DNA from: an uncultured Spirochaetales bacterium
Lineage (GTDB): Bacteria; Spirochaetota; Spirochaetia; Sphaerochaetales; Sphaerochaetaceae
Direction of reading: 5' to 3'
NCBI GenBank assembly: GCA_934271365.1
Contig: CAKQRI010000004.1
Location: 1-64,000, forward strand
Length of the DNA: 64,000 nt
In this document: piece after piece, positions 52,443 through 59,672 of the stretch
How the letters are laid out: every line of letters begins with the position of its first letter
Position numbering within the stretch: position 1 is the first letter of the stretch
Position numbers and translations under genes: made by a program
Notes under the pieces: generated by a model
Seen by the model: the letters and a program-made list of their open reading frames with translations, nothing else
Databases searched by the model: none
Told to the model about the DNA's origin: nothing

Positions 52443-53704
52443 CAGACTTCCTCCTTCTTAACAGGGGTACCATCGTGCATGAAGCAGAACTCACTTTCAA
52501 GAGGTACTGCGCCAAACATACCCTGAAGATATCTATCATATGTTGATATTCTTCCCTTTGCTCCCTTGAAATCTGCAAGAGAGAAGTATTCAGTTGCACT
52601 ATCTGCACCTTTCTGAGCAAACCATACAGAGTCCTTTCTGAGTAGACCTTCTCTGAGAAGCGCAGGATTACAGTCCACAACAATCAGCTGGGATTCTGTT
52701 GCACATGCAGTAAAGATCTCAACAAGATGACAGAGAACATAAGGATGGAGAAGCTGTCCGAAGTCATCAATCACAATCGTCCTGCTTGTAATGAACGCTT
52801 CGAAGAAAGATACAGCCATTACAATAAGACGCCTCAGAGATAGGCTCTCCTTCATGAATACCTGACCATAAGCCTCACTGTCACCCTTATTCACATAAGT
52901 GTGGGAAATTCCAATTGCTTCTTCACCTTTATCATTAGATACGACCTGGATTCTTGATACATCTGTTATATCAACAGCCCAGAGGAAATTGACGAGCTGC
53001 TCACCCCAGCCTGGATGAGCCTTAAGAGCATTGATGACAATCTGCTCAGCATTCTTTCCATATCCAAGAGGAAGGAGATTAAGCCCTTCTTTAAGCCATG
53101 TATATAGCTCGAGAGCTGTCTGACCACCCTTCTCCGCAGCACCCTGCAGGAATGATCTTGTCTCTAACAGCTTTGCAGCCTGTCTCTTCTTCTCGCCCCT
53201 ATATAGCTTTCCAAAGCGGTAGACATACTCTCCATTCTCATATTTACGCTCAAACATAATCTTCTTTGAGCCATTTATGATGTAATAGAGAGATTCCTCA
53301 TAGAATCGCTTCTGTGTAACTTTGATTGTATATCTTGCAATTACAGAAGGATGTTCAGGATTTTCTGGAATGCCTTTATCAAGCAAGACATCTATTGATA
53401 TCTCAGATGGCCTGTCTTTTCCATCACCATATGCAAAAGCAGCCTTAGCAAGTGAACCTTTCAGAGGATTCTCATTATCTTCTGAGGCAAAAACAACAGC
53501 CTTAAGCACTTCAAGAGCTCTGACAAATGAGCTCTTACCAGCGCCATTTGGACCTATGATAGCAGTAGTCTTAAGCACATTGAAACGATCTGTTCCTGAT
53601 ACTGTCTTTGATGGGTCTAAGTTTCTATCATTGAGAGCAACCAGGGAGATCTGCTGGGGAGACTTCACGGACTTGAAGTTCGCAATAGTCATATTTAACA
53701 GCAT
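52442..53704 (-). CDS. RloA/AbiL-like ABC-type ATPase with degenerate catalytic motifs
   Basis: A 420-residue cytosolic ATPase of the RloA (AAA_15/AAA_21) type. Walker A GPNGAGKSS is intact (51-59). The C-terminal DSVWFAQKGADSATEYFSLADFK-like block, here split as VWFAQK and YFSLADFK, is characteristic of RloA. However, the signature is SLSLRR (287-292) instead of a glycine-containing S-x-G-T, Walker B ends VIDD (311-314) rather than IDE, and the H-loop TTHD is VVDC (342-345). ATP binding is likely, hydrolysis questionable. ATG 53704 follows AAAGGAGG by six bases; an earlier in-frame start at 53764 lies before the promoter. It leads a four-gene coupled cassette. Confidence 0.75.
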   Translation of the reverse strand: MLLNMTIANFKSVKSPQQISLVALNDRNLDPSKTVSGTDRFNVLKTTAIIGPNGAGKSSFVRALEVLKAVVFASEDNENPLKGSLAKAAFAYGDGKDRPSEISIDVLLDKGIPENPEHPSVIARYTIKVTQKRFYEESLYYIINGSKKIMFERKYENGEYVYRFGKLYRGEKKRQAAKLLETRSFLQGAAEKGGQTALELYTWLKEGLNLLPLGYGKNAEQIVINALKAHPGWGEQLVNFLWAVDITDVSRIQVVSNDKGEEAIGISHTYVNKGDSEAYGQVFMKESLSLRRLIVMAVSFFEAFITSRTIVIDDFGQLLHPYVLCHLVEIFTACATESQLIVVDCNPALLREGLLRKDSVWFAQKGADSATEYFSLADFKGAKGRISTYDRYLQGMFGAVPLESEFCFMHDGTPVKKEEV

Positions 53705-53741
53705 AAGCTTCCTCCTTTCACTGAAAACGTGAACTATAGCA

Positions 53742-53750
53742 AGTATATCA
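53742..53750 (-). promoter_or_regulatory. Extended -10 promoter of the RloA-like cassette
   Basis: TGATATACT on the minus strand (53750-53742) is an extended -10 element; no good -35 box is seen. Transcription would begin near 53735, giving a leader of about 30 bases with AAAGGAGG ahead of the ATG at 53704. Confidence 0.55.
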
Positions 53751-53960
53751 AACACAACTGGCATTAGTCATGAAAATGCATTCTTTATGGCTTTTTCTTC
53801 TGATTCACCGCGTTTGATTGCCTATAATCATAAAAAAAGCTCATCAAAACGATGGAATATTTATTAACATAACTATCGTTTAAGATTATTCTTTTTTATT
53901 TACAGGATATAAATATAAAAAAATTGGACAATTTAACTTAATATTCATTAAGTGTTTTAT

Positions 53961-54000
53961 AAAATAGGAGAAACTGAAATGAAACAGAATCTCCTATTTT
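53961..54000. terminator. Long hairpin terminating the CsgG-like lipoprotein gene
   Basis: Perfect 11-base arms AAAATAGGAGA/TCTCCTATTTT (53961-53971 and 53990-54000) enclose a further CTG/CAG helix. It starts ten bases beyond the lipoprotein stop and is symmetrical, so it could act on either strand. Confidence 0.8.
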
Positions 54001-54010
54001 ATGATCTCAA

Positions 54011-55156
54011 TTATTTTCCAAGTGCATTGTAAATTGAATAAATTGCACTGACATCACCTGAAAATTCAGAGCTTTCCCCTGCAAGCTGGGACTTTGCTTT
54101 ATCATCTTCAGCCTTGTATGAAAGCATCATACTATAAAGACTGTTTATATCATCGTTGTTGATTGTGCTTCTGACAGAGGAAAGAAAATCTATGGCGCCA
54201 GCAATGTCTCCTCGTGCAGCCTGCAGAATAGCAGCATTATAAGCAGAAGGAACATGTCTAGAAGAATTCCATTCGCTGATGAATGCATCATATGCAAGAG
54301 AGAGATTTCCATCATCGGCTGCTTTATATGCAGCTTCAAGGCTCTTGATCTTAGGCTTATTGCTCATCAATTCAATGCTTGCAGATACCATTCTTGGTAT
54401 GAAATCATTTCTGATTGATCTCTTGAATGAATTAATCTGGCTCTTGAATGTATAATAAGGATTATTGACGCTTGAGTATGGCAGTATATAGCCTGCTCCA
54501 TAAGGAGTATATGTGTACTCTTCATAGGTAGGATCCTGCTTCGTGTAGATGCGCTTTGCAATTATTCTTTCGGTTCTTGTATCAATCACAGTGAGTGAAA
54601 GTGTCAAAGATACTCTCTGATAATATGCATATTTATAATGCGGAACCTTTGTCTTTACACCTGTAGATGGATCCACCTTCTCTTTATAGGAATCTACATA
54701 CACTCTTGAGTATTCATCGACATTCATTTCCTCGATTGTAGGTATAATGACGGCATCTATTCCGGCCTCAACGAACTTCTCTGAGGAATTAACACCTATT
54801 CTTGAGAGAGTGATCATAGCGTCTGTCTCTGCTGGATACATTATCTTAAAGAAGCCATTCTGAGAAAGAGAACTCACAACGGCATCTGTAGCATATGAAG
54901 CAACATCAGAAGGCAGGCTCTTTGAATATGAAGAATATACAGGATATAGAGAACTATCAAAATCATAGTAACGCATATATGGAGCTGAATTCATATATCC
55001 GCCACGATATGGAATTGCTGATGCAACAGCTATGTTCCTATACTGGCCCATATTGACATTTGAACTCTTCATATAGTCGATATCAACTATAGTTGAACAG
55101 CCTGTAATGACAGCAATAAAACAGATCAGAACAGCAAATAAGAGCTTTTTTCTCAT
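54011..55156 (-). CDS. Hypothetical lipoprotein with CsgG/LpoB-like and repeat regions
   Basis: A 381-residue lipoprotein: hydrophobic signal and lipobox VITGC (Cys20). The mature N-terminal half (IAVASAIPYRGG, AVVSSLSQNGFFKI, AVIIPTIEEMNVDEYS, SLTLSLTVIDTRTERIIA) has the strand pattern of CsgG/LpoB-type periplasmic domains. A Tyr-rich linker follows, then a helical C-terminal part (AAYKAADDGNLSLAYDAF, AAILQAARGDIAGAIDFL) like tetratricopeptide repeats. GGAGAA precedes the start. Probably an envelope protein, function unknown. It is flanked by a terminator and a weak hairpin, so it is likely monocistronic. Confidence 0.75.
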   Translation of the reverse strand: MRKKLLFAVLICFIAVITGCSTIVDIDYMKSSNVNMGQYRNIAVASAIPYRGGYMNSAPYMRYYDFDSSLYPVYSSYSKSLPSDVASYATDAVVSSLSQNGFFKIMYPAETDAMITLSRIGVNSSEKFVEAGIDAVIIPTIEEMNVDEYSRVYVDSYKEKVDPSTGVKTKVPHYKYAYYQRVSLTLSLTVIDTRTERIIAKRIYTKQDPTYEEYTYTPYGAGYILPYSSVNNPYYTFKSQINSFKRSIRNDFIPRMVSASIELMSNKPKIKSLEAAYKAADDGNLSLAYDAFISEWNSSRHVPSAYNAAILQAARGDIAGAIDFLSSVRSTINNDDINSLYSMMLSYKAEDDKAKSQLAGESSEFSGDVSAIYSIYNALGK

Positions 55157-55186
55157 ATATTCTCCTTTTTTTCTATAAAAAGCATT

Positions 55187-55207
55187 CTGATAAGATATTG
55201 CTATCAG
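55187..55207 (-). terminator. Weak hairpin at the end of the PdxA-like gene
   Basis: CTGATA/TATCAG (arms 55202-55207 and 55187-55192) forms a six-pair stem overlapping the stop codon, followed four bases later by UUUUU. It may be a weak terminator. Confidence 0.35.
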
Positions 55208-56208
55208 GCAAATATCTTCTTATCAGAAAGCTCCACTGCAAGCTTAAGAGCTTTGACCATATTCTTTATATCAGCACATCCTTTTCCTGCTTTCTCTAGC
55301 TCAAGTCCTGTTGTTATGCCTATTCTAAGGAATGGAAGACCCCAGGTTATGACAACCGCATTCTTATCAAGTGTCACTGCGCTGACCTCATTTCTGAAAT
55401 AAGCAAGCGTTGCACTATAATCGCCACGCTCTGATCTTTTGTAAACATCACGGACAGGTACTGGACCTATAGCATTTATGCCAAGCTGCTGGCACCTCTC
55501 AACAACAGGAGCTATTACATTCTTCTCCTCAGGTCCAAACCACTCACCATCTCCTATATCAGGATTCAGAGCGCTGACCGCAATAGGCTTTGAGCTATTG
55601 AAGAAATTAGATGCGAATAGGCTCTCGATATTGATTATCGCATCCATAAGAAGCTCTTCTCTTACAGCTTCGAGAGAATCCTTCACCGAGCCATGATATG
55701 TAAGAAGAAAGACATTTGCCCTTCTGAAGAGAAACATATTGGTAAGCCTGCTGCTCTCAGCAAATACAGATAAAAGCTCTGTTATAGAATTCTCTCTGTA
55801 ACCTGCCAGCCCAAGTGCAATGCTTGATACCGATGGAGTAACAAGCGTTGATGCATAGCTATTGCATACAAGATCTACGGCAACTCTGACACTCTCATAA
55901 GATGCAATGCCTGTCTCCTTTGAAGGATTTCCATATTCAAAGCCTGACATATCTATAGAGGAAGAAGAGAAGAAGATATACTGATGCCCTTCACTTTCTG
56001 CTTTTTTAAGCTCTTCTTTGCTTCTGACATAACAAGAGAAAGGAAGATCAGTGGAAAGATCCGCAGCTACACGCTGGAATATTCCAAGATCTCCAGTAAC
56101 GACTATTCCACGAGATGGCCTCAATGGATTTGAAGCAACTGTCTTTATAATCATCTCAGCTGCTGTTCCAGAGCCTTCTCCCATACAGATTGCTACATAT
56201 TTGATCAT
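55204..56208 (-). CDS. Divergent PdxA-family protein lacking metal ligands
   Basis: A 334-residue protein with the overall PdxA (4-hydroxythreonine-4-phosphate dehydrogenase) plan: VSALNPDIGDGEWFGPEE corresponds to the family LNPHAGE-GLFGxEE block, and LLTYHGSV to the TTHVPL block. But the metal-binding histidine of LNPH is Asp, the DQG histidine block near the C terminus reads LAYFRNEV, the HGTA motif reads TTGLE, and the N-terminal GDPAGIGPE is GEGSGTAAE. Two of three metal ligands are thus gone, so normal dehydrogenase activity is unlikely. It may be a repurposed paralogue such as a kinase-linked or DUF1357-like PdxA2. No Shine-Dalgarno; a TATAGT box would start the mRNA at the ATG. Confidence 0.7.
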   Translation of the reverse strand: MIKYVAICMGEGSGTAAEMIIKTVASNPLRPSRGIVVTGDLGIFQRVAADLSTDLPFSCYVRSKEELKKAESEGHQYIFFSSSSIDMSGFEYGNPSKETGIASYESVRVAVDLVCNSYASTLVTPSVSSIALGLAGYRENSITELLSVFAESSRLTNMFLFRRANVFLLTYHGSVKDSLEAVREELLMDAIINIESLFASNFFNSSKPIAVSALNPDIGDGEWFGPEEKNVIAPVVERCQQLGINAIGPVPVRDVYKRSERGDYSATLAYFRNEVSAVTLDKNAVVITWGLPFLRIGITTGLELEKAGKGCADIKNMVKALKLAVELSDKKIFA

Positions 56209-56214
56209 GCTTAA

Positions 56215-56220
56215 ACTATA
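56215..56220 (-). promoter_or_regulatory. -10 box of the PdxA-like gene, leaderless type
   Basis: TATAGT on the minus strand (56220-56215) ends seven bases before the A of the ATG at 56208, so the transcript would begin at the start codon. The -35 region is weak and no Shine-Dalgarno is present. Confidence 0.45.
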
Positions 56221-56273
56221 CAGAAAAGCTCTTCATTCTGCTACCATCTATTCATTTAAATCTAAGATGAGGA

Positions 56274-56279
56274 TATATT
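56274..56279 (+). promoter_or_regulatory. -10 box of the hyperacidic protein gene, leaderless type
   Basis: TATATT (56274-56279) ends seven bases before the A of the ATG at 56286. A weak -35 (TTCATT, 56251-56256) is 17 bases upstream. It diverges from the -10 box of the PdxA-like gene within a 77-base gap. Confidence 0.45.
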
Positions 56280-56285
56280 AGAAGC

Positions 56286-56444
56286 ATGTGGTACTTCGAA
56301 GACGACGAAAACCTAGAAGAAGATGATGCAGAAGAAGTAGCATTCTCAGTAATACCTAAGATAGAAGAAAATGATGATTTCTATGACTTAGAAGAATCTA
56401 TCTATGAAGATGAAGATGACGAAGAGATTGATATAGATTTCTAA
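56286..56444 (+). CDS. 52-residue hyperacidic protein
   Basis: A short open frame with ATG, 52 codons and TAA. Half of the residues are acidic (14 Glu, 12 Asp of 52) with a single lysine and no arginine or histidine, net charge about -25. It starts MWYFEDDENL, contains one hydrophobic island VAFSVIPKI (18-26) and ends EEIDIDF. The aromatic residues are spaced among acidic runs, like a flexible acidic peptide or nucleic-acid mimic. No ribosome-binding site at a useful distance, but a -10 box fits a leaderless transcript. It fills the gap between two genes exactly, ending seven bases before the next stop codon. I do not recognise a family. Coding status is probable, not certain. Confidence 0.6.
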   Translation: MWYFEDDENLEEDDAEEVAFSVIPKIEENDDFYDLEESIYEDEDDEEIDIDF

Positions 56445-56451
56445 ATCAGAA

Positions 56452-57804
56452 TCATCTGACGATCAGTGCTAGCGGAATCGGGCGCTCTGCAGGTGTCCCA
56501 TCCAGAAGCCTCGCGGATACATTCATCTGGATCTTTCCATCTATGAAGATCTCAGCAGATCCTCCTCCATCCAGATTCACGGCATTCTTAAGTCCAAGCA
56601 AGTGGCAGTACTCTGCGATTTCAAAAAGCGATGCTCCTGCACTCTCCTCTCCTCTTCTGTATCCGAGCTTGCTGCAGCCTTCTGCCCAGATTATGACAGG
56701 CTCATCATCCTTATCAGCTGCTAGCACCATGCGAGGTGCCCTGTCATGCTCATAATCAAGTGGATATAAAGTCGGAGGATATGGCACAGAATCCTTATGC
56801 ATGTCATAGAATGGCATCTCAAAATCCGCAGCAGGCCTGAAATTCTCTACTGCGCAAGGACCAACCTGAAGCGCAAAGGAATAGTCCTCAAGCCCATGGT
56901 ATGAAACACTGCAGCTAACCTCTTCAAGATTCTCATCCGTATGAAGCACAAAGCCACCCATCGGAATTCTCACAGCCCCGCCTCTATGGTATGCAACTAC
57001 TTCACGTCCTGTTATTATGACATCCAGGCCATTCTCTGCATCAGAGACTCTCGCATCAGGCCGCTTGTAAATCCGGCAGTTATTGCCATCCCTGAATATC
57101 CTGCCCTGGATTTCTATATCAAGATCATTGATCGATGGCCTTATTATGTGGCTTCTCCCACTCTTATCTACTGCCAGTGCAGTCCGGCCATTAAGCGGAG
57201 GCTGGCATATAATGCCATTCTCAATCACAAGGCCATATGGAAGCCCGAGCATGTCATATGGGGAGTCATTGTCAAACATATCCATTTCAAAGAAGTGGCT
57301 ATTGAAGGCAAGATGTGGTGGTACATCTCTGTCTTTGCTCAGGTATCCAAGATAATCACCGAATGGAACGAATGAAACATCATCAAGATCTCCGCATGCT
57401 ATATACAGCCAGCCATAATCCTCGAGCTTATTGATGAAAGCATCAACACTCTGATCATCTGATTCTATCCTGTTCCCATTCCTTCTTATCCGGCCTTCCC
57501 TCTTCATCTTATTAAGGCCTGCTGAGAATGCAAGAGTGCTGTTGAACAGCAGCCCATCTTCGCTCTCATAAGGAAATGGTGATTCAAATCCATAAGGAAG
57601 ATGGAAGATTACAACCGCTCCATAAAGGTCTCGCCTCTTTGGAATCGTGAATACACTATACATCCTGCATATCTCATCAAATGCAGATTTTGTGAATTCT
57701 GGGCGGAAGAACTCAAGCTCATTCCACTCGAATCCACGCACTACCTGGTAGCGCTGCATCTCTCCATTTTCATATCTTACTGTCCTGATCTCCGATTCAA
57801 TCAT
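56452..57804 (-). CDS. Phosphodiester glycosidase (NAGPA/DUF2233) family protein
   Basis: A 450-residue protein whose C-terminal third carries the NAGPA-family signature NLDGGGSAE (410-418) with a preceding AEYCHLLGLKNAV helix. NAGPA-type enzymes cleave sugar-1-phosphate diesters, and bacterial members are often secreted; here no signal peptide is visible, so the protein should be cytoplasmic unless exported otherwise. The N-terminal 300 residues (with a Tyr/Phe/Pro-rich region and the HRGGAVRIPMGGFVLH block) have no motif I can name beyond this. GAGGGG lies eight bases before ATG 57804. It converges with the hyperacidic protein gene. Confidence 0.7.
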   Translation of the reverse strand: MIESEIRTVRYENGEMQRYQVVRGFEWNELEFFRPEFTKSAFDEICRMYSVFTIPKRRDLYGAVVIFHLPYGFESPFPYESEDGLLFNSTLAFSAGLNKMKREGRIRRNGNRIESDDQSVDAFINKLEDYGWLYIACGDLDDVSFVPFGDYLGYLSKDRDVPPHLAFNSHFFEMDMFDNDSPYDMLGLPYGLVIENGIICQPPLNGRTALAVDKSGRSHIIRPSINDLDIEIQGRIFRDGNNCRIYKRPDARVSDAENGLDVIITGREVVAYHRGGAVRIPMGGFVLHTDENLEEVSCSVSYHGLEDYSFALQVGPCAVENFRPAADFEMPFYDMHKDSVPYPPTLYPLDYEHDRAPRMVLAADKDDEPVIIWAEGCSKLGYRRGEESAGASLFEIAEYCHLLGLKNAVNLDGGGSAEIFIDGKIQMNVSARLLDGTPAERPIPLALIVR

Positions 57805-57956
57805 GGATACCCCTCTGTTTTATATATCTTACCTTCAGCATATGAATGTTAAAAGGATGTAAAAAACTGATTGACCTTTTTTAGTTTTTCCATTGCTGTT
57901 GTTTTATATCAATCATGGGAGTAATGTAATCAAGTAAAAATAGGATAAAGAGCAGA

Positions 57957-59672
57957 ATGAAAGAGAGTAAAGATAAATTCAGTCCAGATCAGATTTCCTA
58001 TTATTTCAAAAAGAATATCGGAATCTTAATTGTCATCACTGTTTCCGGGATTATCTACAATGCAGGTCTGCTTATGTCGCCTGTCCTCGAAGGGCGGCTA
58101 GCAGAGACACTGCTTAATGTTACAGGGGGCAGAAGCCCATTCTCTGCAATGGTCAGAACAGCCCTTATTTATCTAGCTGTTATTTTTACGGTTCAGCTGA
58201 CGAGAGCAATTAAGCGCCTGACTGTAAGAATCCTGGGAAATTCAATAAACCGAGACATGAAGATATCAGTATTCTCAGGATTATTATCCATACCAAGAAA
58301 TGAGCTTTTAAATGAAGGTGCTGGAGCTGGAATGACAAAAGCGCTTTCAGATGTGGATGCAACAACTGAGGGAATACGCAAAAGCGTCACAGAGATTTTC
58401 GATACTGGAGTATTCCTTATTTCATATTCTGTGCTGATGTTCATCTATGATTGGCGGATATCGCTTATCTTTCTGATCTTCCCTCCTATCTCATATATAA
58501 CATCCAATGCTCTTAAGAAAACCGTTGCAGATAAGACAGGCAAAGCGAGGAAGGCATTATCAAGAATAAATGAAGCATCTCTTGACAGAATCGGTTCTGC
58601 TGAAACATATAGAATCTTCTCCGCAGAGGACGGCGCAGATGCGAATTATGAAAAACTGCTATCTGAATATGAGAAGAAAAACAGAAGCGCCGAAGCTCTT
58701 ATTGCGGCACTTCCTCCTATTTATGAGATAATCAGCATTGCGGGAATATGCCTGGTAATATATTTCGGTGCTAGAAATGTAAGCGGAAGCGGATGGACAG
58801 ACTGGACAATCGCAACATTCACTGCTTATATCAGCGCAGCTCTCAAGCTTGCCGTGAAATCATCAAAAGCAGCTAAGCTCTTCAATTCCATCGGCAAAGC
58901 TTCAGTATCGTGGAACAGCATAAAGCCTGTCCTTAAAAAAGTGGAATTCCCAAAGAAGCTGAAGGCTCCAGATGATATTTCCATTGTTTTGGATGATGTA
59001 TCATTCTCCTATCCCGGAAAAAGCATACTATTCTCATCACTTTCATTCTCCGCTGAAAAAGGAGAGATAATTGGAATCACTAGCGGGATTGCTTCAGGAA
59101 AGACAACTATCGGAAGGATACTACTAGGAGAAGAGCCTTACTCTGGCAGCATTAAGATAAATGGAAAAGAGCTGAAAGATTATTCAGAGACAGAGATTCA
59201 GTCTCTGGTCAGCTATCTAGGACATGATCCAGAACTGTTCTCCTTCTCGGTTTCAGATAATATCTTAATGGGAGATGCAGGAAATCCAGATATATTTCTA
59301 AGGCTCACTGAGCTTTCTGGAGAGCTTAACTCTGGACTTGAAGTAGGCAGCGATGGAACAAGGCTTTCTGGTGGGCAGAGACAGAGGCTTGCACTTGCAA
59401 GAACTATTGCCCACATGAAGAGAATCATAATATTAGATGATCCATTCTCTGCTCTCGATAACAATACAGAAAAGAAGATCTTTGAGAATATCAGAATGCA
59501 GTGCCGCAGCTCCATCGTCATCATATTCTCTCACCGTCTGAATATCTTTCCATATCTTGACAATGTCATATGTCTGGATAATGGCCATGCAATTGAAGGA
59601 AAGCATGAAGAGCTCATCGTGCGCTCAGCATATTATAGAGAGCTATTCTCAATATCAGAAGGTGCATTATGA
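57957..59672 (+). CDS. Heterodimeric ABC exporter, subunit 1 (degenerate ATPase site)
   Basis: A 571-residue fusion of a six-helix exporter domain (about 1-320) and a nucleotide-binding domain. Walker A reads SGIASGKTT, with serine for the first glycine, and Walker B ends ILDDP with aspartate for the catalytic glutamate; the signature LSGGQRQ is canonical. With subunit 2 this gives one working and one degenerate ATP site, the pattern of heterodimeric exporters. An AGGA site precedes ATG 57957. It overlaps subunit 2 by four bases. The 150-base upstream gap contains no gene. Substrate unknown (drug, lipid or peptide). Confidence 0.88.
   Translation: MKESKDKFSPDQISYYFKKNIGILIVITVSGIIYNAGLLMSPVLEGRLAETLLNVTGGRSPFSAMVRTALIYLAVIFTVQLTRAIKRLTVRILGNSINRDMKISVFSGLLSIPRNELLNEGAGAGMTKALSDVDATTEGIRKSVTEIFDTGVFLISYSVLMFIYDWRISLIFLIFPPISYITSNALKKTVADKTGKARKALSRINEASLDRIGSAETYRIFSAEDGADANYEKLLSEYEKKNRSAEALIAALPPIYEIISIAGICLVIYFGARNVSGSGWTDWTIATFTAYISAALKLAVKSSKAAKLFNSIGKASVSWNSIKPVLKKVEFPKKLKAPDDISIVLDDVSFSYPGKSILFSSLSFSAEKGEIIGITSGIASGKTTIGRILLGEEPYSGSIKINGKELKDYSETEIQSLVSYLGHDPELFSFSVSDNILMGDAGNPDIFLRLTELSGELNSGLEVGSDGTRLSGGQRQRLALARTIAHMKRIIILDDPFSALDNNTEKKIFENIRMQCRSSIVIIFSHRLNIFPYLDNVICLDNGHAIEGKHEELIVRSAYYRELFSISEGAL

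Larger units (their letters stand above)
53705..54010. other. 306-base AT-rich intergenic region
   Basis: No gene is visible. It holds the cassette promoter (53742-53750), an inverted repeat AAACGAT (53847-53853) / ATCGTTT (53875-53881) with a 21-base spacer that could be an operator, a very AT-rich stretch (about 53880-53960) and the terminator of the upstream lipoprotein gene (53961-54000). Confidence 0.7.

Noticed and set aside
53765..54010. Small RNA or short gene in the AT-rich gap before the RloA-like gene
   Set aside because: No open frame with a ribosome-binding site and no promoter-hairpin-U-run unit other than the lipoprotein terminator could be found.
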